From assembly GCA_026710825.1 (NCBI GenBank), contig JAPOQH010000019.1, positions 25,888 through 89,887 on the forward strand: a stretch of 64,000 bases of DNA, read 5' to 3'. Under the pieces are notes generated by a model. The model saw nothing but the letters and a program-made list of their open reading frames with translations. It was not told the origin of the DNA and made no database searches. This document shows positions 1-9,099 of this stretch, in pieces. Source of the stretch: Chloroflexota bacterium (GTDB taxonomy: Bacteria; Chloroflexota; Dehalococcoidia; Lucifugimonadales; UBA3495). Made by a program: the position numbers and the translations under genes. Position 1 is the stretch's first letter. Every line of letters starts with the position of its first letter.

Positions 1-875
1 TGCGCTCCGTCATGTTCGTCCCTGGCAACAAGGAGGACTGGATGCGCAAGGCGCCCCAGTACGGCCCGGACGCGCTCATCCTGGACCTGGAAGACTCGGT
101 GCCGGAATATGACAAGGACGCCGCCCGTCCGGTGGTGGCCAGGATGATCGACGAACTTTCGGAACGCGGCCAGACGCTGTTCGTACGCGTCAATCGTCTG
201 GAAACCGGACTGACCGGATTTGACCTGGAAGCGGTGACCCGGCCCGGCCTGTACGGCATCCTGCTGCCCAAGGTTGAATCGCCGGCCGACGTGGTGGAGG
301 CCGACGTGCTGCTGCGGTATTTCGAGCGCAAGGCGGGCATGGAACTGAACACCGTCTGCATCGACCCCGGGTTGGAAACCGCCTCGGGCATCCGCATGGC
401 CTACGACATCGCCATGGCGTCGGACCGCGTGGCCCACATGGGCGGCAGCGGTGGCAAGGGCGGCGACACCGCAAGGAGCGTCGGTTACCGCTGGACCCTG
501 GAGGGAGCGGAGACTCTGTATCTACGGAGCAAGGTGCTCATTGACAGCCGGGCCGCCGGCATACAGTGGCCCATCAGCGGCGGCTGGTTCGACATCCGCG
601 ACCTGGACGGACTGCGGTTCTGGGCCAACAACCTCAAGGCGCTGGGCTATACCGGGATGCACCTGATCCACCCGTCCCATGTGCCCATCGTGAACGAGAT
701 CTTCACGCCATCGCCTGAGGAAATCGCGTTCTGGCAAGGCCTGCTGGACGCTATGGATGAAAGCCGGAGGCTGGGCACTGCCGCCGTCACGTACGCCGGC
801 GACATGGTTGACGTGGCCCACGAGGAAACCGCCAAGGCGATGCTGGAGATGTGCCGCAGCCTGGGTCTGGTTTAG
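1..875 (+). CDS. HpcH/HpaI aldolase / citrate lyase beta-like (CitE) protein, 5' partial
   Basis: TIM-barrel C-C lyase of the CitE/malyl-CoA lyase family, expected to cleave or condense an acyl-CoA or 2-oxo acid with Mg2+. The first bases already read RSVMFVPGNK, the usual family start, so the true start lies left of the window; an ATG at 12 is probably internal. Visible motifs are FVRVNR (substrate Arg), LPKVESP (the usual metal Glu) and CIDPGLETASG, followed by a C-terminal HLIHPSHVPIVNEIF stretch as in citrate lyase beta chains. About 290 residues, the normal family length. It faces the permease operon tail to tail. The exact substrate cannot be read from the sequence. Confidence 0.85.
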   Translation, partial: RSVMFVPGNKEDWMRKAPQYGPDALILDLEDSVPEYDKDAARPVVARMIDELSERGQTLFVRVNRLETGLTGFDLEAVTRPGLYGILLPKVESPADVVEADVLLRYFERKAGMELNTVCIDPGLETASGIRMAYDIAMASDRVAHMGGSGGKGGDTARSVGYRWTLEGAETLYLRSKVLIDSRAAGIQWPISGGWFDIRDLDGLRFWANNLKALGYTGMHLIHPSHVPIVNEIFTPSPEEIAFWQGLLDAMDESRRLGTAAVTYAGDMVDVAHEETAKAMLEMCRSLGLV

Positions 876-932
876 TCTCCGGCGGGACGGCAGCGCGAAT
901 AGGGCGCGACTGCCGGACGAGACGCGCTGGCG

Positions 933-3900
933 TCAGCCGCCCTCGCCGGCTCGCAGCACCCGTTGGACTTCCAGCCGTCCGGTCACATATGCCAGCCAGA
1001 TCACGGACACAATGCTGACCACCGCCAGCACCGCGTAGGCCAGCGCCAACATCCGCCAGTCGGTCTCAAAGGTTAGTGGCGGGGTGGCGCGCACTCCGCC
1101 CTCGGCTACTTCGAGCACCGGCAGGAGGGCTGCGCCGATCTGCGCGCCAGCCCATGTTCCCACCGCGACTCCTGCGATTACCACCACCGCCAGGTTGAAC
1201 CACACCACGGCGTTGAGTTGTCCCCGGCTGCTTCCCAGGGTTCGCAGCAGGGCGAATTCGGTCTGGCGCTCCCGCGTGTCCAGCCAGCAGAACAGGGCGA
1301 TGCCGGTGGCGCTGGCCAGCGCGAGAGCCAGGAACATGATCACCAGCAATCCGCCCCAGCCTGCGTTTGCCAGAGGTTGCTGTCCGCGCAGCGCCACCTC
1401 CTCCTCTGCGATGATCACGCGGCCGGTGTTTATTCCGATATCGTGGATTGCGTTGGCCGTGGCTTCAGCTTGAGCCTGGGCCCGAGGGAGATCGCCAAGC
1501 GGGATCTCACGGTCTACCCAAAGCTCGCTCGCGCCGCCAAAAATGCGGCGTCCGTGCTGGTTCGAATAGTTCACGAACGCGCCCAGATCCGCGATGACGA
1601 ACGGCTGCTCCCGCGGGTCCACGGTGGGGAAGAAATCCGTGACGCCGTTGATCTGCACGGGTAGGGCGAAGGTGGACAAGCCGAGATTTATGGTGTCTCC
1701 CACCTCTGCTCCGGTGGCGTCCAGGATCTCGGGGCTCACCACCACCGGCAATGGCGGCGTGGTGGAACCCGGTCTCACGCCCGGCGCGCCGATTCCGCCT
1801 GGCGACCAGCTGAACACGGTCGAGCCGCCCGTTCCGGTGCGGGAGACGTTTCGGCTGGTCTCGAAAGAGTAGAGCCCGGGCCGGACGTAATCCTCGATCA
1901 CCGTCCACTCATCCGCGGTGTTGAACGGGTCAACCACAACGTCGCCCTGGGGCGTATGCGCGATCAACTCGCTCAGGAAAACCACACCGGGTCGGTCGCC
2001 ACCGGTACGCCCCACTATTTGCAGATTGATGAATGTGTGCGGCGGCACGTCCGCCCGGGGACGCTGGTCATCCTCTGTGGGCCGACCGGTCCGTCCCAGG
2101 CGCAGAGCGATGTCCCCTTCCAGTTTCTGCCAATCCCTGCCGGTCACGTCTCCCATCGGTATGTCGTAGTGACGGCCTGCGTCGTCTCGCAGCCGGGCCG
2201 TTACGTTGATCAATCGGTTCGGCAGAGCGCCGGTGCGAGCCCACAGCGAGAGACCGGTCACGTTCTCGGGCAATGGAATCCCGTCCGGAGCGTCCGGGTC
2301 GGGGGTGATCTGGGCCATCAAATCGGGCAGAGTGTTTCCGTCCCCGAAGTCCTCTCGCCACCATGCGACGTCGGCCAGCCGTTCGGACTCCACTCCCAGC
2401 ACCGACACACGCTGAGAGCCAAAACCCTCGGTCAAGAGGCTGCCTTCGGTTCGCATCACCTCGGCGGAATTGGGCACCAGGTTGGAGGCGCCGGAATAGG
2501 CGCGCGGGATCCGTCCTGCGTCGTGCTGGACGCGTATGTCGGCCCCCGTCTCGTATCGGACTCTATCGTCCAGGCTCTGCGTCAACGTGGCCGAAAACGC
2601 GCTGCCCACCACGCCCAGGGCGGTCGCCAGCATGAGCAGAGCGACCAGGCTGCCCGGCGCGATGGGGTCGCGGGCAATGTGACGCAGGCCCTGCACCAGC
2701 CAGCCGGGACCCACCGGACCCACCGCCCGCGACAGCAATCCCATGGCCATGGGGAAAAAGCGCATCACCAGCAGGCCAAGGGCAATCAGGCCCAAAGCTG
2801 GCCCCAACAGCAACGCGAAATCTATCTCAAGTTCTCGGCCGCCCAGGCTGCGCGTGAGCACGGTTCCCCGGTTGGAGATCTGCCACCACAGGAATGCGAT
2901 TACAACCAAAGCCAGCAGGTCCAGGTAATACCGGTGGACGAACGGCGTTTGCGCGGGCCGGGCGCCGGCCTGCCTGAACTCGACGATGCTCTTGCCGGCG
3001 GCCGCCAGGGTCGCCAATGACAACACGAGCACCGCCAGCGCTGCGCCGGCCGCGCCCATGCCCAGCGCCTGCCAGGAGAGGGAAACGGGCGCCCCCGACG
3101 ATGCCGCGTCAAACACCAGACCGCCCAGGGCCTTGGCCAACAATGGGGACGCCAGCACCCCGACCACCACCGCCGGCACGGCCAGGAGGAATCCCTCCAC
3201 CAACGTCAGCACGCCAATCTGGAATGTGGTCGCGCCCCTGCTCTTCAACATCGCGATTTCAGCGGCCCGGGCGCGGATCACCATGCCGCCGGTGATGGTC
3301 AGGTAGTACGCCAATATTCCGGTCACCAGGAACACCATCAGGAACAATGGTATGCGGGCCAGCAGGAGTCGTTCCTCATGGTCCTCCAGTATCCTCACGA
3401 GCCCGGTGGACGTACTGCCGTTGGGCAGGAAGTTTGCTACGTTGCGGCGCACCTGCCGCAAGGACAACTGGAACTCGTCCACCTTCTTCGCCGGCAGCCC
3501 GGTCCGGTCGACCTGCAGGAACCACGCCGAACTGGTGTAGATGCCCGGGTATCGTCGCGCCATCTGCTGGCGCAGGCCCTCCTCCGACACAAACAGCGGC
3601 ACCAGGGTCCAGTCGTCATCGTGATACGAGAGCAGTTTGTCGCGGCGGTACCAGTATTCCTCATCCGGATCGGTGGGCTCGACGATGCCCACGAGCGCGA
3701 CCTGCGTGGTGGGTTGCCCCTCGCCTCCTGTGGCCGGTATGATTCCGAATCCTTCGCCCAACGGGATGTCCAGGAACTCGAAACCGGTCTGGTCCACTGC
3801 CACTTCGATCACTATATTGTCGGTGGCGCCCGTGGCGTCATCGTAGCCGCCGTCGCCGGAGACGCCGGGCCAGCGTCCCTGCACCAACCGTCCTTTACCC

Positions 3901-4340
3901 TCCTGGAACCCGGACAAATACTGCACGCGACCCCTGGGCCGCACGTCGTTGGGCAGGTCGAGGTTGGGTTTGCCGGTAAAGTAGAAGGTCGCGGTTTCCA
4001 CCTGGAAAGATGTCGCGCCGATGGCGTCGCCCAGAGGCGGCAGCACGCGCTGTGCCACGAATCGCTGGGCGTTCCGGTATCGATCACTGGCGGCGGTCGC
4101 AGTGCGTGGATCGTCCAGGTCGTTGAACACCCGCACCCACATGTTGACGTCGCCCGATTCGGATTCCGTCAGTGTTCGGCGCAGCGCGGTTTCCGCCAGG
4201 AGGTCGTTGAAAACCACCGCGCTGGCCAACAGCACCACGGCCAGCGTGACCCCGAGCAAAACCGTAAGCTCGATCCGGAACGACGACATCAGTCGCCGGC
4301 GGGCCAAAACGTATCCGAGGTTCAGGATGGCGGTCATCAC
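933..4340 (-). CDS. Large FtsX-type ABC transporter permease (second gene of pair)
   Basis: Membrane permease of the MacB/LolC/FtsX class, 1135 residues, which is about the size of two fused FtsX permeases. An N-terminal membrane helix (about residues 20-45) is followed by a long extracytoplasmic domain, then an FtsX core with EIAMLKSRGATTFQIG near residue 365, more helices, a second extracytoplasmic domain, and a second FtsX core at the C terminus (TEFALLRTLGSSRGQ). Its GTG start overlaps the stop of the upstream permease by four bases (4337-4340), so the two are translationally coupled and probably form a heterodimer. An ATG one codon later is an alternative start. No ABC ATPase gene lies beside it. 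The cargo is unknown; lipids, lipoproteins or peptides would be usual for the class. Confidence 0.85.
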   Translation of the reverse strand: MMTAILNLGYVLARRRLMSSFRIELTVLLGVTLAVVLLASAVVFNDLLAETALRRTLTESESGDVNMWVRVFNDLDDPRTATAASDRYRNAQRFVAQRVLPPLGDAIGATSFQVETATFYFTGKPNLDLPNDVRPRGRVQYLSGFQEGKGRLVQGRWPGVSGDGGYDDATGATDNIVIEVAVDQTGFEFLDIPLGEGFGIIPATGGEGQPTTQVALVGIVEPTDPDEEYWYRRDKLLSYHDDDWTLVPLFVSEEGLRQQMARRYPGIYTSSAWFLQVDRTGLPAKKVDEFQLSLRQVRRNVANFLPNGSTSTGLVRILEDHEERLLLARIPLFLMVFLVTGILAYYLTITGGMVIRARAAEIAMLKSRGATTFQIGVLTLVEGFLLAVPAVVVGVLASPLLAKALGGLVFDAASSGAPVSLSWQALGMGAAGAALAVLVLSLATLAAAGKSIVEFRQAGARPAQTPFVHRYYLDLLALVVIAFLWWQISNRGTVLTRSLGGRELEIDFALLLGPALGLIALGLLVMRFFPMAMGLLSRAVGPVGPGWLVQGLRHIARDPIAPGSLVALLMLATALGVVGSAFSATLTQSLDDRVRYETGADIRVQHDAGRIPRAYSGASNLVPNSAEVMRTEGSLLTEGFGSQRVSVLGVESERLADVAWWREDFGDGNTLPDLMAQITPDPDAPDGIPLPENVTGLSLWARTGALPNRLINVTARLRDDAGRHYDIPMGDVTGRDWQKLEGDIALRLGRTGRPTEDDQRPRADVPPHTFINLQIVGRTGGDRPGVVFLSELIAHTPQGDVVVDPFNTADEWTVIEDYVRPGLYSFETSRNVSRTGTGGSTVFSWSPGGIGAPGVRPGSTTPPLPVVVSPEILDATGAEVGDTINLGLSTFALPVQINGVTDFFPTVDPREQPFVIADLGAFVNYSNQHGRRIFGGASELWVDREIPLGDLPRAQAQAEATANAIHDIGINTGRVIIAEEEVALRGQQPLANAGWGGLLVIMFLALALASATGIALFCWLDTRERQTEFALLRTLGSSRGQLNAVVWFNLAVVVIAGVAVGTWAGAQIGAALLPVLEVAEGGVRATPPLTFETDWRMLALAYAVLAVVSIVSVIWLAYVTGRLEVQRVLRAGEGG

Positions 4341-7300
4341 TCGGTCTCCCGCAGCACTTCAGGCGGGCGCAGCCGGCCGGCTACAGTCGCGGCCAGAGCC
4401 ATGGCCGCCGCCGCCGCGATGACGAGGCACAGGAACGTGGCAGCCAACCATGGCCCCTGGGCAATGAAAACTATTGGAGGCGTTACCGGCCCGCCCGATG
4501 CGTTGCTGGCCAGTTCACCCAGGGTCCAGCGCGCCAAAGCCCAGCCGGACAGGCCCCCGATGATGATCCCGAATATGCCGATGATGGCACGCTCCATTGC
4601 CAACCCCGCGTACCGCTGCCAGCGGGGCAAGCCAAGGGCCGCGCCCACGGACAGGTCGATCCGCTGCTCGCGTACGGCCACCGCGGCGTGGGCGCAGAGG
4701 GCCAATCCCACCGCCAGCGCCAGGGAAGCCAGGCCTATCGCGGTCAGGGCATCCCACGCTCCGCCGGCCAGGGGGTTCCTCGTCGCCAGATCCACCGCAG
4801 CGTCGCGGTCCCGCAGGAATGAGAGACGGTACCCGACGTCCAGTATGGCCGATGCCACCGCGTCCCGGTCCAGGTTCGGATCGTCCGCAATGTCAAACCA
4901 CCACTCGTCGGGCGTGATTGGGTTCGCGCCGGGCGCCTGGGCCAGCCACGCCCGCAGTTCGTGGGCCGACACCACAACAAACGGACGGCCGGTGTCGAGC
5001 GTGGGGAAATGATTCACGATAGCGGTGACCCTGGTGGGAACCACGTAGCCGTCCACGGTTATCCGTACGCGCTGGCCCGCTTCGAATCCCGGGCCGGCGA
5101 TGGCTGGCAATGGCAACTGGCCGGGCGGGATCACGATGCCCCTGGGCGATCGGCCCAATGGTTCCTCCCACCGGATCGACATGCCTGCGTCGCCGGAGCG
5201 CGCGGCGTCCGGCACCCGTTCGGTACGGTCGGCAACCGCGCCGCCCTGAGGGAGAGCGGTCCACGGTCCAACCTCCTCGAAACCTTCCACGACAACGGCG
5301 CCGCCCGGCAGATCGGAACCCTCCGCGGTTATATCGTCAAAGGACAGCCCGCCCGGAGGAGTGCGGGAGAATGTATCCCCGGAGATGTGCAGGGACACCA
5401 CTCTCCAGCGTTCGTCCGGCGACAGGATGGTATGTTCTCCGGCCAGCGGGGCGGAGAGATATTGCCACGGTTCGCCCTCGCCAAACTGCGGCGCCAATAC
5501 TCCCATCTCCAGATTGCGATACCGTCCCTGGTCGTTGCCGATACGCATCCACAGGCGGTAGGAGGGCAGCGGCACTGCCGCGCCCACATGTTGTCCGTCG
5601 TCGCGTCTCACCCAAACGCCGGCCCGTTCCGTTCCCTGCGGCAGGGCCGCTCCCGATGCTTCCGGCGTCAGGGTGCGGCGCAGGGGAGCCAGCAGAGTAT
5701 CCAGCGAGACGGGTTCGCCATCGACGAAATCGTCACGCCACCAGGAGGCGTCGGGCATGGTGATTGGGTCGACCCCCATAACCACGCCGCGCTGTGCGCC
5801 TCCATCCACAAACCCAACGGGCTCGCGAACCACGGGCGTCACTGACTCCACGCCATCGATGGCGTGCAGCCGTTCCAGCCTATCTTTCTCAGCACGGCCC
5901 AGGAATCGGGCGCCGCTCAGCACCATGTCCCCGCCGGTGCGGTAGCTGGCCTGATCCGACTCGCTCCTGGCCAGCGTGGTCTGGAACGAACCGGCGAAGA
6001 CCCCCAGGGCAGCCGCCAGCGTTACGACCACGGTCAGCGAGGCATACGGCAGCGGGTGACGAGCCATCCGCCGCAGCGACAGCGCCACCCACGCCGGCGC
6101 CAGGCGCTGCGAGACCCACGCGGTCGCAATCATCAGCCACGGGAGCGCCCGCAGCATCAGGAAAGCCAGCGTGAGCAGGGCGGCTGATGGAGCCACCAGC
6201 AGCGACGGATCCAGCGACGGCCCGCGTCCGGTCAGGGTTCCTTCCACGAACCCGCCCCTTTGCCTGATCTGCCAGATCAATACGCCAAGGGCGATCACGG
6301 CAAGCACATCGATGTAGTATCGCTGCAGCCACGGGGCCGAGGGTGGCCGCGCCCGGGCGCGCAGGAAGTCCAGTATGCCAAGGCGCGCCAGGCTCCCACC
6401 CGCCACGGTCAGCACCGCCAGGCTCAGGAGGCCGCCGATGGATCCCATGGCGAACATCTGCCAGGACAGCGTCACGTCCAGCGGCGTTTCCCCTACGCCG
6501 GCCCGATCGGCGGGATTGATGGATCCCAGGAGGAACACGTTCCCGATGCCCCAGGCCAGCAATGGTCCAATGAGGGTGGCGAGCACCACCAGCAGGCCCT
6601 CGCCCACGGCCAGCAACCCGCTGATCTGCCCCACGCTGGCGCCGCGGCTGCGCATCATCGATGATTCGGAGGATCGCGCTCCCGCCAGCAGGCCAACCGC
6701 CAACGCCAGGAAGTACAGGATCACCACCACCACCAGCGATATGAACAGGAACAACGGCGCGCGGGCCAGGGTCAACTCGCGCTGGTAGGTGGCGAGCACG
6801 CCCGTCCCGCGGCTGTTTTCCAGGCCGGTCAGGATGTACGAACGGGGAAACTGACCGTTGATGTTGGTTTCCAGCGCGGTGAGGTTGTCCCGAGTGTCCT
6901 GGACAGTTTCGGCGGTGATCAGGTCGGGTACGATGTACAGGAACCACCCGTAGTCGCCGACCAGCGTGGGGTACGGTTTTCCAACGCCGTTGAAGTACGT
7001 GCTTTCGGATACGTAGATGGGAGCGACCGGCCGGCCCTCCCAATCGCCAAACCGGAAGTAGTCGGCCGCTCCCATCCAGTACTCGGCGCGCGGGTCGATG
7101 GGTTCCATGAGGCCCACGATGGTCACCGCAATGTACTGGGGAGGCTCCTCATCGTCTCCCTCGTACACCACCAGCCAGGTCTCTTTGCCCACTTCCCAAC
7201 CCAGCAGGCGAGCGGTGTCGACGCCCATAACCCCTTCGATCTTGGGGCAGCCGCCCTCTTGGCTGGGGCAGCCGCCGGCATCCCGGGTGACCGTATCCGA

Positions 7301-7747
7301 CGGCCATCGGCCATCGGCCAACCGGGTGTTGTCCGTAAATCCGGTGACGAAGAAGGGACGGCCCAAGGGAGAGTCATCCACGCCATACGGTGCGCCCGCC
7401 TGCGTCAGAGGCAGGGTGGGCAGCATCTTGGCGTAACGGTGCACGTTCCGGATCAGGTAGCCCACATCCGATGAGATCGTGTCCTCAATACCGACGCGCA
7501 GGGCTGCGTAGTCCTCGGGTCCCAATGGCCGGTTGCGCACCACGACCTGCGTGTTGATGATCGTTGGCGAAGTGGTGGCCAGGGCGTGGCGAAGTCCTGC
7601 CTCCGCCAGGGCCTGGGAATACATGGCGCCCAGGGCCATGATGGTGACTGCGGCCAGCACCCCAAAGGCGGTCACCGCCAAGAGCCCCCACGCCGAACGC
7701 AACCGTCGGGGCAGCAGCCAAAGCAGAAGTGCCAGATTCTGCAACAA
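4337..7747 (-). CDS. Large FtsX-type ABC transporter permease (first gene of pair)
   Basis: Partner of the following permease, 1136 residues, with the same architecture: N-terminal helix, large extracytoplasmic domain, FtsX core with SSMMRSRGASVGQISGL near residue 365, a block of helices, a second extracytoplasmic domain, and a C-terminal core with helices near residues 1010-1035 and 1060-1120. The likely start is TTG at 7747; there is no in-frame ATG before the first membrane helix and no clear ribosome binding site, so the start is uncertain. The near-identical length and order of domains suggest the two genes arose by duplication. The ATPase expected for this transporter class is not in the window and may be supplied from elsewhere. 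Confidence 0.83.
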   Translation of the reverse strand: MLQNLALLLWLLPRRLRSAWGLLAVTAFGVLAAVTIMALGAMYSQALAEAGLRHALATTSPTIINTQVVVRNRPLGPEDYAALRVGIEDTISSDVGYLIRNVHRYAKMLPTLPLTQAGAPYGVDDSPLGRPFFVTGFTDNTRLADGRWPSDTVTRDAGGCPSQEGGCPKIEGVMGVDTARLLGWEVGKETWLVVYEGDDEEPPQYIAVTIVGLMEPIDPRAEYWMGAADYFRFGDWEGRPVAPIYVSESTYFNGVGKPYPTLVGDYGWFLYIVPDLITAETVQDTRDNLTALETNINGQFPRSYILTGLENSRGTGVLATYQRELTLARAPLFLFISLVVVVILYFLALAVGLLAGARSSESSMMRSRGASVGQISGLLAVGEGLLVVLATLIGPLLAWGIGNVFLLGSINPADRAGVGETPLDVTLSWQMFAMGSIGGLLSLAVLTVAGGSLARLGILDFLRARARPPSAPWLQRYYIDVLAVIALGVLIWQIRQRGGFVEGTLTGRGPSLDPSLLVAPSAALLTLAFLMLRALPWLMIATAWVSQRLAPAWVALSLRRMARHPLPYASLTVVVTLAAALGVFAGSFQTTLARSESDQASYRTGGDMVLSGARFLGRAEKDRLERLHAIDGVESVTPVVREPVGFVDGGAQRGVVMGVDPITMPDASWWRDDFVDGEPVSLDTLLAPLRRTLTPEASGAALPQGTERAGVWVRRDDGQHVGAAVPLPSYRLWMRIGNDQGRYRNLEMGVLAPQFGEGEPWQYLSAPLAGEHTILSPDERWRVVSLHISGDTFSRTPPGGLSFDDITAEGSDLPGGAVVVEGFEEVGPWTALPQGGAVADRTERVPDAARSGDAGMSIRWEEPLGRSPRGIVIPPGQLPLPAIAGPGFEAGQRVRITVDGYVVPTRVTAIVNHFPTLDTGRPFVVVSAHELRAWLAQAPGANPITPDEWWFDIADDPNLDRDAVASAILDVGYRLSFLRDRDAAVDLATRNPLAGGAWDALTAIGLASLALAVGLALCAHAAVAVREQRIDLSVGAALGLPRWQRYAGLAMERAIIGIFGIIIGGLSGWALARWTLGELASNASGGPVTPPIVFIAQGPWLAATFLCLVIAAAAAMALAATVAGRLRPPEVLRETE

Positions 7748-8085
7748 GCTATACAGCGCTTGGGCGGACGGTGCTCGTCAAACTTGCCGGAACCGCCACC
7801 AGTATCCTCAGAGTCCTGTCATGCAAAAAAGCAGCGCCGGATCGTGCCCGGACGCGGCAAACCGGACGGAATCATACCACAACGGCAGGTCTGGTACGGA
7901 ATCCGCGAGGGAATTGCTCTGGCTGAGCAGCCGGCGGCCGCTCCCGACGAATAACAACTGCGCCTGCGGACCCGCAATCCTCCCATGGATGCCATTCGCA
8001 AGCAGCAATGAGGGCGGGTGTGAATCCCGCCCTGCGTGCCATGAGTTATTGGGTCGCGCTTGCGGCCCGGATGTTTGTACGGAGG
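7748..8085. other. Intergenic region upstream of the permease operon
   Basis: 338 bases without a convincing gene. It contains the hairpin at 8011-8033 beyond the end of the coiled-coil gene and must contain the promoter of the permease operon, but I see no strong -35/-10 pair. Short open frames here show no protein-like composition. Confidence 0.6.
8011..8033. terminator. Palindrome of the GGGCGGG...CCCGCCC family
   Basis: An eight-base perfect stem AGGGCGGG/CCCGCCCT with a seven-base loop, 52 bases beyond the stop of the minus-strand coiled-coil gene. It lacks a clear T-run on either strand. It belongs to the recurrent intergenic palindrome family seen across the window. Confidence 0.55.
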
Positions 8086-8766
8086 TCAGACGTCAGAGGC
8101 GCCGGTTTCCTGTGCGACCGGCGCCGGAGGCTCGGACATCTGCGGTGGTGGCGGTGCGGCCCGACGCGGTTGAGGCCGATTTGCCTCCGCTGCTGCCGCC
8201 AGCTGCGCCATGATCATGTTCGTCAGTTCCCGGCGCATGGGTGAGGCGTCCAGGTTGCAACCGGCGAACACCTCGAATCCGGGAGACAATTGATCGATCA
8301 TCTGCCTCACGCGGGTGCTGCCGTGGCGCGCGGCGATGATCATGCGGGTGGATTGGGGATCGCGACCGTATCCGTCCACCTGATCCTGGTCCTGCGGCTC
8401 CGGAATCTCGTCCAGTTCGTCCTCGTAGTCCATGCGGTCGACCACGCTGAGGGCGGCGGTAGCCTCGCGTCGGAAGGTGTCGACTTCTCGGAGGGTCTCC
8501 GCCAGCCGGTTGACCAGGTTGGCCGCGCTGGCAATTATTTCGGGGAGGTTTTCCTGTGCCTGGTTGGCCGCGTCTAGGGCATAGCGGGCCCGCTCGATGG
8601 CATCGCTCCGGTGCTGTTCGCGCTCCTGGATCCGCTGCATGATGCTGACCTGCTCCCGCAGCGCGGGCGCTTCGGAGGCCAGGGTTTCAAGCCTTTCCAC
8701 GTATGCCGCCGCTTCTTCGGCCTTGCGCAATCGCTGGGTGAGTTCGTCGGAAAATTGGTCTGGCAT
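8086..8766 (-). CDS. Hypothetical coiled-coil protein with Pro-rich tail
   Basis: 226 residues starting MPDQFSDELTQRLRKAEEA. The ATG at 8766 is chosen because AAGGAA lies eight bases upstream; the open frame continues 65 codons further with low-complexity translation that does not look like protein. The first 125 residues or so are charged heptad-rich sequence (coiled coil: AEEAAAYVERLETLASEA, QERE and AANLVNRLAETLREVD). An acidic linker with EDELDEIPEPQDQDQVDGYG follows, then a region around DPQSTRMIIAARHGSTRVRQM, and the tail is Pro-rich (APPPPQMSEPPAP). No membrane segment or signal peptide. I do not recognise the family; a cell-division or chromosome-associated structural role is only a guess. 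Confidence 0.7.
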   Translation of the reverse strand: MPDQFSDELTQRLRKAEEAAAYVERLETLASEAPALREQVSIMQRIQEREQHRSDAIERARYALDAANQAQENLPEIIASAANLVNRLAETLREVDTFRREATAALSVVDRMDYEDELDEIPEPQDQDQVDGYGRDPQSTRMIIAARHGSTRVRQMIDQLSPGFEVFAGCNLDASPMRRELTNMIMAQLAAAAEANRPQPRRAAPPPPQMSEPPAPVAQETGASDV

Positions 8767-9099
8767 GGTTATATTTCCTTTTGCTCTGCCAACCTGAGGC
8801 TGCTCGGTTATGCAATTTATCGTGAGGATTGGAGCGACGGCATGTTGTGGTAAAACAGGCGAGCAGCCGACGCTCCTGGTAGGGCCCGTTATATCAAAAC
8901 GGCGTCTCGGCACGGGACATAATGGACATGCAAATTTGCGAGTTTTTTGTAAAACCACCAATCGTTTGCATAACCGACGATCTCATCTCGAAAGGGCATT
9001 CCCCGTATAATGCGTCGACCGCTCGGGTCTCGCTGATTGGCAACTCCCGATAGGGGCCGCTATAATGACCGGCAATCTTTGCTCATAAGGGGGCATTAC
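8767..9099. other. Divergent intergenic region with promoter elements
   Basis: 333 bases between the coiled-coil gene and ilvE, visibly AT-richer than the flanking genes. It holds two identical TATAATG boxes 55 bases apart (9006-9012 and 9061-9067), the second with a well-placed -35. No gene seen. Confidence 0.6.
9037..9066 (+). promoter_or_regulatory. Sigma-70-type promoter of ilvE
   Basis: TTGGCA (9037-9042), an 18-base spacer, and a perfect TATAAT (9061-9066). The GTG start of ilvE follows about 33 bases later. A second TATAAT at 9006-9011 has no properly spaced -35. Confidence 0.7.

Noticed and set aside
3378..5012. Long plus-strand open frame (about 540 codons) opposite the FtsX permease genes
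   Set aside because: Antisense to two clear membrane-protein genes; its translation is low-complexity Arg/His/Pro/Gln-rich, typical of a shadow frame in high-G+C DNA.
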